Source: VRUE01 sp963742535 (GTDB lineage Bacteria > Actinomycetota > Thermoleophilia > Solirubrobacterales > 70-9). Taken from it: a stretch of DNA of 64,000 nucleotides. The notes under the pieces were generated by a model, which was given only the letters and a program-made list of their open reading frames with translations, did not search any database and was not told the DNA's origin. The first letter of the stretch is position 1. Each line of letters starts with the position of its first letter. Position numbers and translations under genes: made by a program. This document shows positions 49,808 through 59,176 of this stretch, in pieces. The stretch is from assembly GCA_963742535.1 (NCBI GenBank), contig CAVUMC010000002.1, positions 62,001 to 126,000 on the forward strand, read 5' to 3'.

Positions 49808-51651
49808 TCGTCCTTATTGCCCTGGCTTGAGCTTGACCTGCCACGACCGCCCCTGCGGCCACGACGGCGACTGCGCGAGGCCGGGGATTCTAGCTGGGAG
49901 TCGCCTTCCTCGCCGCCAGCGCCGTTCTGCGACTCGCCCTCGGGCAGCGAGGCCACCGCGGCAGCCCGCTCCACCCGCTCGATTCGCACCAGTTTGCGCT
50001 CGCCGACGAAACGCCCGCCACCGGTGACGCTGACGATGTAGGAGTCGAGCCGGGCGACAGCATCGTCGGCGTTGTACATGTGCGGCTCGTCGATTTTGAC
50101 CAGCACCTCCTCGCCGACCTTGAATGGCAGGGCCCGTTCCTCGATCGCCTCCCGGGTCCCGGTCTCAACCACCTCGAAGGTGTCGATCGGAAGGGCGTCG
50201 CCGCCCTCGAAGTGGAACTGCTTGCTGGTCTTCTCCTCGAGCTCGGCAAGGCCGCTCTCGGGATCGATCAGCTCCGCCGCCACCTTTGGGTGGACCCGGA
50301 CCAGCAGCGCCTCGGCGTCCTGCGCTCCCGCAGCCACGTCGGGCAGACGACGCATCGCGTCGAGCGCCACCGTCTCGGCCGAGAGCACTACGCCTTCGCC
50401 CTCGCAGGTCGGGCAGGGCACGGTGAGGATCTCGCGCACGCCGTCGGTGACGTTCTGCCGCGTCATCTCGACCAGGCCCAGCGGCGAGACCTCGACCACG
50501 TAGCTCTTCGACTTGTCGGCGTCGAGCGCTTTGCGCAGCGTCTTCAGCACTTTGTCGCGGTTGCGCGCCCGCGCCATGTCGATGAAGTCGATGACGATGA
50601 TGCCGCCGATGTCGCGCAGGCGCAGTTGCCGCACCGCCTCCTCGGCCGCCTCGGTGTTGACCCGGGTGATCGTCTCCTCGAGGCCGCCTTTGCCGCGACC
50701 GGTGAAGCTGCCGCTGTTGACGTCGATCACGGTCAGCGCCTCGGCGTAGTCGATGATCAGGTAGCCGCCGGAGTTGAGGTCGACCCGCTTGCCGAGGGTC
50801 GACTCGATCTCCTTGTCGATGCCCCACTTCTCGAAGAGCGGCTTGCGCTCCTCGTAAAGCTCGACCCCGTCGACCAGCTCCGGCGCCGTGCGCTGGAAGA
50901 AGCTCGTCACCCGTTCGTGCTGCTTGGGCGAATCGATGATCGCTTTTTCGAAGTCGCTGAGGAAGACGTCGCGCAGCACCCGCACCGGCAGGTCGGCCTC
51001 CTGGAAGATCAGGTCCGGCGCCTCGATTTTCTCGCTGCGCCGCTCGAGCACGTCGTTGAGCTTGTGCAGGTAGCCGATCTCACGCACGAAATCGGCCTTT
51101 TTCGCTCCGTGGGCGGCAGTGCGGACGATCAGCCCACCCGGCCCTTTGTAGGTGCGGTCGACCATCTTGCGCAAGCGGTCGCGCTCGGAATCGGCGAGCC
51201 GGCGACTGACGCCGACACCGCTGCCCTGCGGCGCGTAGACCAGGTAGCGACCGGCGATCGAAGCGTTCATCGAGAGCCTCGCGCCCTTCGACTTGAGCGG
51301 GTCCTTGACCACCTGCACGACGATCTCCTGACCGGGTTTGATCAGCTCGTCGATGCGGCGGCCTTTGCCGGTGCCGCGGCCGCGCTTCGGCGCCTGTTCC
51401 CCGTTGGGGAGAACGATCTCGTCGACGTGGAGGAAACCGTTGCGCTCGAGGCCGATGTCGACGAAGGCGGCCTCCATGCCGGGCAGGACGTTGTCGACCT
51501 TGCCCTTGTAGATGTTGCCGACGATCGAACGCCGGCCACGGCGCTCTATGTAGAGCTCCGCTACGTCGCGTTTGCCGCCTTTCGTTTTCGACTCGAGGAC
51601 GGCTACGCGGGTCTCGCCGCGATCGGCGGAAACCAGAATTGTCTTTTTCAT
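49804..51651 (-). CDS. rng: Ribonuclease E/G family endoribonuclease
   Basis: 615 residues. S1 RNA-binding domain (about 35-125, GNIYKGKVDNVLPGMEAAFV), RNase-H-like and 5'-sensor regions, catalytic DNase-I-like region with LIIDYAEALTVIDVNSGSFT and IIVIDFIDMARARNRDKVLK (metal-binding Asp), zinc-link VPCPTCEGEGVVLSAETVAL, and a small domain. It ends with an Arg-rich tail (SRSRRRGRRGGRGRSSSSQG). Processes rRNA, tRNA and mRNA. Overlaps rplU by 4 nt. Confidence 0.93.
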   Translation of the reverse strand: MKKTILVSADRGETRVAVLESKTKGGKRDVAELYIERRGRRSIVGNIYKGKVDNVLPGMEAAFVDIGLERNGFLHVDEIVLPNGEQAPKRGRGTGKGRRIDELIKPGQEIVVQVVKDPLKSKGARLSMNASIAGRYLVYAPQGSGVGVSRRLADSERDRLRKMVDRTYKGPGGLIVRTAAHGAKKADFVREIGYLHKLNDVLERRSEKIEAPDLIFQEADLPVRVLRDVFLSDFEKAIIDSPKQHERVTSFFQRTAPELVDGVELYEERKPLFEKWGIDKEIESTLGKRVDLNSGGYLIIDYAEALTVIDVNSGSFTGRGKGGLEETITRVNTEAAEEAVRQLRLRDIGGIIVIDFIDMARARNRDKVLKTLRKALDADKSKSYVVEVSPLGLVEMTRQNVTDGVREILTVPCPTCEGEGVVLSAETVALDAMRRLPDVAAGAQDAEALLVRVHPKVAAELIDPESGLAELEEKTSKQFHFEGGDALPIDTFEVVETGTREAIEERALPFKVGEEVLVKIDEPHMYNADDAVARLDSYIVSVTGGGRFVGERKLVRIERVERAAAVASLPEGESQNGAGGEEGDSQLESPASRSRRRGRRGGRGRSSSSQGNKDE

Positions 51652-51706
51652 TTTGGAGTTAGCTCAGTTCAGAGTAGGTACGCACGCCTGGCATCCCTTC
51701 GCGGGA

Positions 51707-52903
51707 TCACCAGGCGAACCTGCCTTTCTGGCTGAGGCGCGCTTGCATGTGGATGCTCTGCAGGACCCCCACCGCCAGGAAGGTCGCCAAAACAGACGAC
51801 CCGCCGTAGCTCATCAGCGGCAAAGGAATCCCGGTGATCGGCATGATCCCCAGGTTCATCCCCACGTTTACGAAGACCTGGAAGAGCAGCATGGCGGCGA
51901 TGCCACCTGCAACCAAGGTCCCGTAGGAGTTCTTCGAGAGCGTCACAATCCGCAGCGCCCGCCAGATCAGCAGGGCGTATAGGGATAGGACCAACGCGGC
52001 GCCGAGGAATCCGTAGCGCTCACCGATCACGGCGAAAATGAAATCGGTGTGCCGCTCAGGGACGAAGTCGAGCCGCGTTTGGGTGGCCCGATCGCCCCGT
52101 CCGGTCTTCTCCCCGGAGCCGATGGCGATCTTGGCCTGATTCTGTTGGTAGCCCGCGTCAGCGGGATCCGCGCTGGGGTGCGTGAAGGAAGTGAGTCTCT
52201 CCTCCTGGTACCCCTTCAATACCGGCGTCCCAACTGCGGGCGCCACGACGAGGACCGCCGCCGTCAAAACGACGAGGGCTGCGCCGATCACCGCGAAGTG
52301 CGTCCAGCGGACGCCCCCCACGTACATCACGGCGAGGGTGATTGCCCCGTACACCAGGGAGGTGCCGAGGTCCGGCTGCAAGAAAACAAGCGCAGCCGGT
52401 GCCAGGCCGAGACAGAGGTAGCGCACCGTGCGCTGCCAATCCGACCCGTTTCTGGCGCCATCAATGACGAAACCGGCAAGGGCCAAGACGAGCAGCACCT
52501 TGCCCAGCTCCGATGGCTGGAAGCTGAAGAAAGGAAGTTCAAAAGAGCGCCGCGAGCCGCGCGCGGCGAAGCCGAAGACGAAGACGAGCGAGACGCTGAC
52601 GCAGAGGAAGGTGTAGATGCCGACCCGCAGCTCGCGGAAGCGTGAGTAGTCGATGCGGGTGAGTAGGTACATGCCAACGATCCCGAGCACGCCGTAGATC
52701 GCCTGCCGGTCAACGAAGTAATAGGGACTGCCGGGGACGTCATGCGTCGTCGCCTGGGCCAGCGTGAAGATGCTGAAGGCGACGAGGGCGGCGGCAGAGA
52801 AGGCGAGCTGGCCATCCATGTAGGGCAGGCCAAGGCGCTCGGCGATGCCGGGATGGAAGGCGAAGGGCTCGGGCCGGGCGCGGCGTGCACGGGTCGCGTA
52901 CAT
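51707..52903 (-). CDS. rodA: Rod-shape SEDS glycosyltransferase RodA
   Basis: From the ATG at 52903 (GAGG Shine-Dalgarno) the product has 398 residues, with about ten TM segments. SEDS motifs: FELPFFSFQPSELGKVLLVL, VFLQPDLGTSLVYGAITLAV, RHTDFIFAVIGERYGFLGAA and GIPLPLMSYGGSSVLATFLA. Polymerises lipid II with the PBP2 encoded 7 nt upstream. Directly after mrdA, hence RodA rather than FtsW. Confidence 0.92.
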   Translation of the reverse strand: MYATRARRARPEPFAFHPGIAERLGLPYMDGQLAFSAAALVAFSIFTLAQATTHDVPGSPYYFVDRQAIYGVLGIVGMYLLTRIDYSRFRELRVGIYTFLCVSVSLVFVFGFAARGSRRSFELPFFSFQPSELGKVLLVLALAGFVIDGARNGSDWQRTVRYLCLGLAPAALVFLQPDLGTSLVYGAITLAVMYVGGVRWTHFAVIGAALVVLTAAVLVVAPAVGTPVLKGYQEERLTSFTHPSADPADAGYQQNQAKIAIGSGEKTGRGDRATQTRLDFVPERHTDFIFAVIGERYGFLGAALVLSLYALLIWRALRIVTLSKNSYGTLVAGGIAAMLLFQVFVNVGMNLGIMPITGIPLPLMSYGGSSVLATFLAVGVLQSIHMQARLSQKGRFAW

Positions 52904-52910
52904 CGTCGCC

Positions 52911-54785
52911 TCAGCCTTCGCTTTCTTCTTCTTCGTTGCTCGCGTCGTGGGCGAGCTCTTTGGCGAAATACGCTTCCAGGATCTTCCTTGCTGCCGGCGC
53001 GGCTGATTCAGCGCCGAAACCGCCTTCCTCCATCGTAACGAAGGTGACGATACGTGGATTGGGATAGGGAGCGAGGACGCCGTACCACGACTGGTCCGCG
53101 TGCGGTGGACGCTGCGCGGTGCCGGTCTTTCCAGCCACCTCAATTGGGAAATTGCCGAAGACTTCGAAGGAGGTTCCGGCGCCGTTCTGGGCTGCGTCGT
53201 GGAGCCCTTCCAGGATTGCCGAGCGGTATTCGGGATTGATGCGGACGTGGCGGCGCGGCTTGGGATCGAATTCCTTCAGCACACGACCGGCGGCGTCGTC
53301 CACCTGCAGGCCAATATGGGGCGTGACAACGGTGCCGCCGTTGGCCAGCGTCGCGTAAGCAACCGCCATCTGCAACGGGTTGGTCTGCAGGTCCCCCTGG
53401 CCGGTGGCGAGCTGGATGTTGTCTCCGGCGGACCAGGGCCGGTCGGTTTCGCCTTCCTTATAGAGCTGGTTGCGCCAGTGCTGCGAAGGCAGCAGGCCTT
53501 CTTCGGCGCCGGGCAGGTCGATGCCAGTCGGGCGGCCGATACCGAGCGCGTGCGCCCAGTGCTGCAGCTCGCCGCTGTCCCACATGCGGAAGCCGAGGGT
53601 GTAGAAGAAGACGTCGGAGGAGACTTCGAGCGCGGTGACCAGGCTGACCGAGCCATTGACCGCTTCGCCTGCGTTTTTGAAGACCTGGCCGCCGACTTCG
53701 AACTGGCCGGGGTCGTTGATCACTTCGTTCAACTGCAGGTTGCCGCTCTCCAGCGCCGCAAGTGACGTTATGAGCTTGAAGGTCGAGCCCGTTGGATAGA
53801 GACCGGCGGTCGCCCGGTCTGTCAGCGGCGCCGCCGGATTGTTATAGGTGTCGTCGACCTGGGCCTGGGTGAGGGTCGGCCGGGCGAAGAGCGCGGGTTC
53901 GAAGGTCGGGAAAGAGCCGAGCGCGAGGATTTCGCCCGTGTGCACGTCCATCGTGATGAAGCCCCCCGGCAGGCCGCGTTCGGACATTGCCGCTTCGCCG
54001 GCTTCCTGCACGCTCTGGTCGATCGTCAGCTTCAGGTTGTCGCCCGGCGCCGGCGGCTTCGATACGAGGCGGCCGTTGGGCGTCGGCTCACCCAGGGCGT
54101 CGACCTGGATCCGGGTCAGGCCCGGGCGACCGCGCAGGTAGCGATCGTAGGTGTCCTCCACCCCGCTCTGGCCGATCTCATCGCCCGGCACGAGACCCTT
54201 GTAGCGGCCTTCTTTCAGCTGTTCTTCGTCAATCTCGCCGACCGAGCCGACGATGTGCGCGCCGAGCGTGCCGTCCGGGTACGCACGGACGAAGACTCGC
54301 TGCACCTCAACCCCGGGGAAGTGCTCCTGGTTTTCCTGCAGGTAGAAGACGAGGTAGTGGCCGACGTCGTTGCGCAGGGTGACCGGCGCCGCGGGTGCCA
54401 GCTTCAGCTCTTCGTGCATGGTGCGTCGCACCTTGCGCAGCGTGGTGTGGGTGAGCGCGGCCAACTTCGCCAGCTCGGCGCGGCGTTCGGCCGGGTCCTC
54501 CGGCAGTTTGCGCGGATTGACCTGCAGGGCGAGGCTGGTTCGGTTGGCGACCATCAGCTTGCCGTTGCGGTCGAGGATCTCGCCGCGTGGGGCGCTGGTG
54601 CGGAAGGAGCGGGTGCGGTTGTTCTTCGCTTCGGCGAGGTACTTTTCGCCATCGAGAACCTGCAGCAGCCAGAGGCGAAAGAAGAGGATCGCGAAGAGGA
54701 CGACGGCGAAGCCGCCGAAGAGCGCGATGCGGAGAGCCAGGCGATTGGTCATCGCCGGGCCTCGCTCGTCGGAGCGCAGGTACAT
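52911..54785 (-). CDS. mrdA: Penicillin-binding protein 2 (class B transpeptidase)
   Basis: 624 residues. N-terminal TM (FGGFAVVLFAILFFRLWLLQ), pedestal/dimerisation domain, then the transpeptidase domain with STFK at 334-337 (nucleophile Ser334), SSD at 389-391 in place of the usual SxN, and KTGTAQ near 550. Acidic tail ASNEEEESEG. Works with RodA and MreBCD in sidewall synthesis. ATG overlaps the mreD stop by one base (TGATG); a second ATG at 54752 is possible. Confidence 0.93.
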   Translation of the reverse strand: MYLRSDERGPAMTNRLALRIALFGGFAVVLFAILFFRLWLLQVLDGEKYLAEAKNNRTRSFRTSAPRGEILDRNGKLMVANRTSLALQVNPRKLPEDPAERRAELAKLAALTHTTLRKVRRTMHEELKLAPAAPVTLRNDVGHYLVFYLQENQEHFPGVEVQRVFVRAYPDGTLGAHIVGSVGEIDEEQLKEGRYKGLVPGDEIGQSGVEDTYDRYLRGRPGLTRIQVDALGEPTPNGRLVSKPPAPGDNLKLTIDQSVQEAGEAAMSERGLPGGFITMDVHTGEILALGSFPTFEPALFARPTLTQAQVDDTYNNPAAPLTDRATAGLYPTGSTFKLITSLAALESGNLQLNEVINDPGQFEVGGQVFKNAGEAVNGSVSLVTALEVSSDVFFYTLGFRMWDSGELQHWAHALGIGRPTGIDLPGAEEGLLPSQHWRNQLYKEGETDRPWSAGDNIQLATGQGDLQTNPLQMAVAYATLANGGTVVTPHIGLQVDDAAGRVLKEFDPKPRRHVRINPEYRSAILEGLHDAAQNGAGTSFEVFGNFPIEVAGKTGTAQRPPHADQSWYGVLAPYPNPRIVTFVTMEEGGFGAESAAPAARKILEAYFAKELAHDASNEEEESEG

Positions 54786-55332
54786 CAGATCCCCAGCGTG
54801 CGCGGCTGCCGGCGCTGGCGCACCTTTGGCTCCTCGACCAGGGCCGGACGCAAGAGGCGACGCACGAGCAGGTAGAGCGGCCAGCCGATGAAGAAGGCGT
54901 AGACGCTCTTCAGCAGCAGGTCACGGATGATCAGCGGGCTGACCGGGGCATCAATGCCGAGCATCAGCTGGACCAGGGCGTAGCCGAGCTCGGCCGCGAG
55001 CGTCAGCCCCATACAGAGCAGCGCCGGCACCAGCGAGCTGTGAATCTCGAAGCGCTCACGGAAGAGGCCGGCGAAGTAGCCGATGCCGAGCAGGACCAGC
55101 GAGGAGATGCCGAGCGCCTCGACCAACAGGCAGTCGAGGAAGAACCCGATCGAGAAGCCGGTGACGGCACCGGTGAGACTGCCACCGAGCAGGGCCAGGC
55201 AGACGACCAGGGCGGGCAGGATGTCGGGGCTGACGTGGAAGAGCTCGACCCGGGAGAAAAAGAGAGCTGCAAGAGCACGCCGAGCATGCTGATCAGCGCG
55301 ATGCGGGCAACGATCTTCGGGGTGAGGATCAC
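54785..55332 (-). pseudogene. mreD: MreD, single-base frameshift in an A/T run
   Basis: The N-terminal frame starts at the GTG 55332 (ILTPKIVARIALISMLGVLL, QLSF). The C-terminal frame is GTTGFSIG-type sequence onward (VEALGISSLVLLGIGYFAGL ... LKSVYAFFIGWPLYLLVRRL). They join if one T is added to the TTTTT run at 55257-55261 (minus strand), giving SFFSRVELFHVSPDILPALV and about 182 residues with five TM segments. Length error in a homopolymer is the likeliest explanation. MreD is the membrane partner of MreC in rod-complex assembly. Confidence 0.85.
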
Positions 55333-56180
55333 CCTCGGGAGCCCCCCGTCAGCACCTGGACCAGATCGAGGTTGCGCAGGTCAGCGAAGGGGCGCAGGTC
55401 AACCTGTTCGTTGGCCTCCTGTTCGATCACCGAGGCGTTGGTGATTTCGCCGATCGGCAGGCCCGGCGGGAAGTGCGAGGCAATGCCCTGCGCACGCCAG
55501 CCTGAGGTGACGACCGACTGGCCGCCGTGCACCCGTTTTGTCGAATCGATGAAATCGAGGATGAGGTGTTCAGGATCGCCGACTTCGGGCTTGACCACGC
55601 CCTGTACACCGGCGGGCAGGACCTTGCCGGCAATCGCGCTTTCGTGGTCGGTGAGCAGCATTACCTGTGAAGAACCCGGCTCAGTCGCTGCGATGCGGCC
55701 GACCACGCCGTCGCCGGAGATGACCGGATCATCGACGTGAACGCCGTCACCACTGCCGACGTCGATCGTGACCCCGGAGCGCCAAAGGGTCGGCGAGCGT
55801 GAGATGACGCGACCGGTAACCGGCTCATAGGCGGAGGCGGCGAGCACCGGGTCGTCGTCGAGTTCGACCAGCTTGCGCAGCTGCGCGTTCTCCTGCATCG
55901 CCTCTTGACCGGCTACCGCCTGTGTGCGCGCCTTGGTCAGTTGCTCCTTGAGACGGCTGTTTTCACCCTTGGCGTCAAAGGTCTCGTCGAACCAGTCGAC
56001 CAGGTCGCGAGCCGGCTTGAGGGCACGGTCGACCACTCCCTGCACGGGACTGAAGATTGTGCTGACACCGCGCTGCAGGCCGTTTGAACCCTGCCCGTAG
56101 GTAATCGTCAGCAGCACAAAGGAGCCGATGATCAGCAGGGCCAGCACCGCCCTACGGCGGCGTACTTGCTTTCGGTACAC
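55329..56180 (-). CDS. mreC: Cell-shape protein MreC
   Basis: 283 residues. One N-terminal TM (RRAVLALLIIGSFVLLTITY), a coiled coil (SRLKEQLTKARTQAVAGQEA) and the beta-barrel domain (ISRSPTLWRSGVTIDVGSGD, GVVGRIAATEPGSSQVMLLT). Sits outside the membrane and links MreB to PBP2/RodA. Overlaps mreD by 4 nt; 38 nt after mreB. Confidence 0.93.
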   Translation of the reverse strand: MYRKQVRRRRAVLALLIIGSFVLLTITYGQGSNGLQRGVSTIFSPVQGVVDRALKPARDLVDWFDETFDAKGENSRLKEQLTKARTQAVAGQEAMQENAQLRKLVELDDDPVLAASAYEPVTGRVISRSPTLWRSGVTIDVGSGDGVHVDDPVISGDGVVGRIAATEPGSSQVMLLTDHESAIAGKVLPAGVQGVVKPEVGDPEHLILDFIDSTKRVHGGQSVVTSGWRAQGIASHFPPGLPIGEITNASVIEQEANEQVDLRPFADLRNLDLVQVLTGGSRG

Positions 56181-56218
56181 GGTGAAGACCTAAGTTTGAG
56201 GCTTGCGATGAAGGAGGC

Positions 56219-57268
56219 CTAAGCAAAGTGCCTGGGCCCGGAATTCTGCTTGCTGGCGCGGTGGATGGTCTCGAACTCCTCGAGGGAGATTCCTGATCCC
56301 ACCGCCACGCACGTCAGTGGTGACTCTGCCAGTTGGCAGGGCATCTGGCACTCGTCGCGCAGGCGCTGTTCCAGTCCTTGCAGCAGCGCACCGCCACCGG
56401 CGAGCGTGATGCCGCGGTCCATGATGTCACCCGCCAGCTCGGGCGGGGTGCGGTCGAGTGTGTCCTTGACCGCCTCGACGATGTGGCCGACCGGCTCTTG
56501 GAGCGCCTCGCGCACCTCCTCGGAGGTGAGCTCAATCGTCTTTGGCAAGCCGGAAACGAGGTCGCGGCCGCGGATCTCGGTCCGCACCTCCTCCGGCAGC
56601 GGCGAAGCGGAGCCGGCCTCGAGCTTGACTTCCTCGGCGGTCTGGGTGCCAATCGCCAGCTTGTACTCGTGTTTGCAGTGATTGACGATCGCCTCGTCGA
56701 GCTCGTCACCGCCGACCCGAATCGACTGCGAGACGACGATCCCGCCGAGCGAGATCACCGCCACCTCGGTGGTGCCACCGCCGACGTCGACGACCATCGA
56801 ACCGGTCGGCTCAGCGACCGGCAGGCCGGCGCCGATCGCCGCTGCCATCGGCTCCTCGATCAGGTAGGCCTGGCGGGCGCCGGCCGAGAGACAGGCCTCC
56901 TCGACCGCGCGCTTCTCGACGCCGGTAACGCCGGAAGGCACGCAGACGACGACGCGCGGGTGGGCAAAGCGATTGGAGTGAACCTGTTTGATGAAGTGGC
57001 GCAGCATCTGCTCGGTGACGTCGAAGTCGGCAATGACGCCGTCCTTGAGCGGCCGAATCGCCGTGATCGAGCCGGGCGTGCGACCCAGCATGCGCTTCGC
57101 TTCGGCACCGACCGCGTGCACTTGGCCGCTGTGCGAGTCGATTGCCACCACCGAAGGCTCCGAGAGCACGATGCCGCGACCGCGCACGTAGACGAGGGTG
57201 TTGGCCGTGCCCAGGTCGACGGCCATGTCGCGACCGCCAAGCCCTCTGAGATAGCTGAATAGGCCCAT
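56219..57268 (-). CDS. mreB: Actin-like rod-shape protein MreB
   Basis: From the ATG at 57268 the product has 349 residues. Actin-fold motifs: AVDLGTANTLVYVRGRGIVL (phosphate 1), VVDVGGGTTEVAVISLGGIV (phosphate 2), IRVGGDELDEAIVNHCKHEY and ITLAGGGALLQGLEQRL (adenosine). The N-terminal GLFSYLRGLGG is an amphipathic membrane-binding start. The frame upstream of 57268 is non-coding shadow. Confidence 0.95.
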   Translation of the reverse strand: MGLFSYLRGLGGRDMAVDLGTANTLVYVRGRGIVLSEPSVVAIDSHSGQVHAVGAEAKRMLGRTPGSITAIRPLKDGVIADFDVTEQMLRHFIKQVHSNRFAHPRVVVCVPSGVTGVEKRAVEEACLSAGARQAYLIEEPMAAAIGAGLPVAEPTGSMVVDVGGGTTEVAVISLGGIVVSQSIRVGGDELDEAIVNHCKHEYKLAIGTQTAEEVKLEAGSASPLPEEVRTEIRGRDLVSGLPKTIELTSEEVREALQEPVGHIVEAVKDTLDRTPPELAGDIMDRGITLAGGGALLQGLEQRLRDECQMPCQLAESPLTCVAVGSGISLEEFETIHRASKQNSGPRHFA

Positions 57269-57368
57269 GCGTGGAAAAGGAGTGCTGCTCAGTGAAGATG
57301 ATCCCAAACGCGCGTAAGCGCATGTCCGGCCCCACTCCGCGCTGGATGAAAAGTGCCGGGCGCGGGGA

Positions 57369-57917
57369 TCAGCGGCGAGCGAAAAGCTCGGGCGCCAGCT
57401 CGAGCAGCAGCCCAACTGGCAGGCCGACGACATTGGAGACGCTGCCTTCGATCCGCTCGACCAGGGTCGAGCCGAGGGTCTGGATCGCGTAGCCGCCAGA
57501 GCGTCCCTCCCACTCGCCGAACTCGACGTAGCGCTCCTTTTCGGCCTCGCTCAACTCCCTGAAGACCACGCTGGTCCGTTCCAGCCCGCTGCGCTCCTCG
57601 CCGTCGACCACGACCACGAGGCCGCTCATCACGGTGTGCGCTCGTCCTGACATCCGGTCCAGGTAGGCGCGCGACTCGGCGGCATCGGCGGGCTTGCCCA
57701 GCGCCTTGCCGTCGAGGACGACGTCGGTGTCGCAGGCGATCACGGTGCCGTTACGGGCGACGGCCCGCGCCTTCATGCGCGCGTTCTCGAGCACCTCAAA
57801 CTCAGGGTCGCCGCCGCTGAGCTCATCAACGCCGGAGACGATGATCTCGAACTCAACCCCGAGCTTGCTGAGAATCTCGCTTCGCTGCGGTGAACCGGAA
57901 GCGAGGACGACGCTCAA
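57369..57917 (-). CDS. maf: Maf-family nucleoside triphosphate pyrophosphatase
   Basis: 182 residues. SVVLASGSPQRSEILSKLGV at the N terminus, VIACDTDVVLDGKALGKP with the catalytic Asp, and GGYAIQTLGSTLVERIEGSV near the end. House-cleaning of non-canonical nucleotides and division control. Overlaps ndk by 4 nt; 100 nt before mreB, a gap in which I see no other feature. Confidence 0.92.
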   Translation of the reverse strand: MSVVLASGSPQRSEILSKLGVEFEIIVSGVDELSGGDPEFEVLENARMKARAVARNGTVIACDTDVVLDGKALGKPADAAESRAYLDRMSGRAHTVMSGLVVVVDGEERSGLERTSVVFRELSEAEKERYVEFGEWEGRSGGYAIQTLGSTLVERIEGSVSNVVGLPVGLLLELAPELFARR

Positions 57918-58321
57918 GACAGCTCTGGGAACCAGATGCCGATCTCGCGCTCGGCGGACTCGTCGGAATCGGAGCCGTGGACCATGTTGAAGGTGACCTC
58001 GAGCGCGAAGTCGCCGCGGATCGAGCCGGGTGCCGCCTCGACCGGGTTGGTCGCACCGATCAGCTGGCGCGCGGCCGCGACCGCTTCGTGGCCCTCGAGC
58101 ACCGCCGCTACCAGCGTGCCGCCGGTGATGAAGGAGACCAGCTCGCCGAAGAAAGGCTTGTCCGTGTGCTCTTCGTAGTGCTTGTTGGCGATCGGCTCGT
58201 CGGCACGCAACGTCTTCAGCGCCGCGATCCGCAGGCCCTTGCGCTCGAAGCGGGCGAGCACCTCGCCGGTCAGGGCGCGCTGGAAGGCGTCAGGCTTTAC
58301 GAGGATCAGCGTCCGGCTCAC
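57914..58321 (-). CDS. ndk: Nucleoside diphosphate kinase
   Basis: 135 residues. TLILVKPDAFQRALTGEVLA, and the active-site His in NMVHGSDSDESAEREIGIWF. Complete and of usual length. Its start overlaps the end of the zinc-ribbon membrane gene by 32 nt, an unusually long overlap. Confidence 0.95.
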   Translation of the reverse strand: MSRTLILVKPDAFQRALTGEVLARFERKGLRIAALKTLRADEPIANKHYEEHTDKPFFGELVSFITGGTLVAAVLEGHEAVAAARQLIGATNPVEAAPGSIRGDFALEVTFNMVHGSDSDESAEREIGIWFPELS

Positions 58322-58958
58322 GGGCGGGGCTCCTTTGGGGTCGTTTTGCAGTTTTCTCGGACTCCGCGGCCACCTCTGTGGTCGGAGCCTCCTTGGCTTT
58401 CTCTACGACGCGGCGTTTCGGCCTTTCCGCAGCTTTGCCAGATGCCTCTCGTTTCGTCCGCGCTTCGCGCTTCGGGCGCTCCTCGCCGCTCGGCCGGCGG
58501 CGTCGCTGCTGGCGCTCGGCGATCGGCGTCTCGCAATAGGGGCAGAGCGCCCAGCGCGGGTCGACGGGTTTGTTACAGCTTGGGCAGGGGTTCTTGAGGC
58601 GGTGCTGACACTCCGGGCAACGCAGGAAGTCCCTGTCCACCGGGTATTCGCAGTTGGGACAGGAGGCCTCGGTCAGCTGGCGCACACGTAGCTCGGCTGC
58701 GCGGATCTCCAGCTCGCGTTCGTGGGCATCCTCGAGGAACTCCGGCGGGCGCACGATCGCGTAGACCGCGGTGCCGATGTAAGGGAAGAACGAGCCGATC
58801 GTGGCGCAGGCGACCAGGAAGGGATCGGAGATGCGGCGACGGGCATCGAAGTAGGTGTAGACGATCAGCGCAAGCCAGACCACGACGATCATCAGAACGA
58901 AGAGGGTGACGGCCAGGTTGAGGCCGCTGTTTGAGATGCCGAAGATCGCTAGTGCCAT
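58290..58958 (-). CDS. Membrane protein with double zinc ribbon
   Basis: 222 residues from the ATG at 58958. Two TM segments (LNLAVTLFVLMIVVVWLALI and VACATIGSFFPYIGTAVYAI), a short helix, then two tandem zinc ribbons: CPNCEYPVDRDFLRCPECQH and CPSCNKPVDPRWALCPYCET (four CxxC pairs). The last 70 residues are Lys/Arg/Glu-rich and disordered. Double zinc ribbons of this kind occur in membrane proteins of unknown function. A TAGACT on the minus strand lies at about 58990. Confidence 0.75.
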   Translation of the reverse strand: MALAIFGISNSGLNLAVTLFVLMIVVVWLALIVYTYFDARRRISDPFLVACATIGSFFPYIGTAVYAIVRPPEFLEDAHERELEIRAAELRVRQLTEASCPNCEYPVDRDFLRCPECQHRLKNPCPSCNKPVDPRWALCPYCETPIAERQQRRRRPSGEERPKREARTKREASGKAAERPKRRVVEKAKEAPTTEVAAESEKTAKRPQRSPAREPDADPRKA

Positions 58959-59043
58959 GACTGAGGGCGCGCCGGAGAGGGAGCGGCAGTCTACTTCGCC
59001 GCCGGGTCGAGGAACCCTGTCGCAGCGGATGTTTGAGCTTGGA

Positions 59044-59172
59044 TCAGAGGAAAAGGCTGCCGAAGAGGTAGCCGAGGCCGAAGAAGACAAGAATCACCGC
59101 GGCGACGACGGCGGCAACCAGCGCCATCATCGAGAGCAGTTCTGAGCTGGCGCTTTTGCTGCCGGAGGCCAT
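59044..59172 (-). CDS. Small single-TM protein, 42 residues
   Basis: ATG at 59172 with GAGG upstream, 4 nt after the folC stop. ASGSKSASSELLSMMALVAA then VVAAVILVFFGLGYLFGSLF: a short polar start and one long TM helix. Translationally linked to folC. Function unknown. Confidence 0.55.
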   Translation of the reverse strand: MASGSKSASSELLSMMALVAAVVAAVILVFFGLGYLFGSLFL

Positions 59173-59176
59173 CGGC

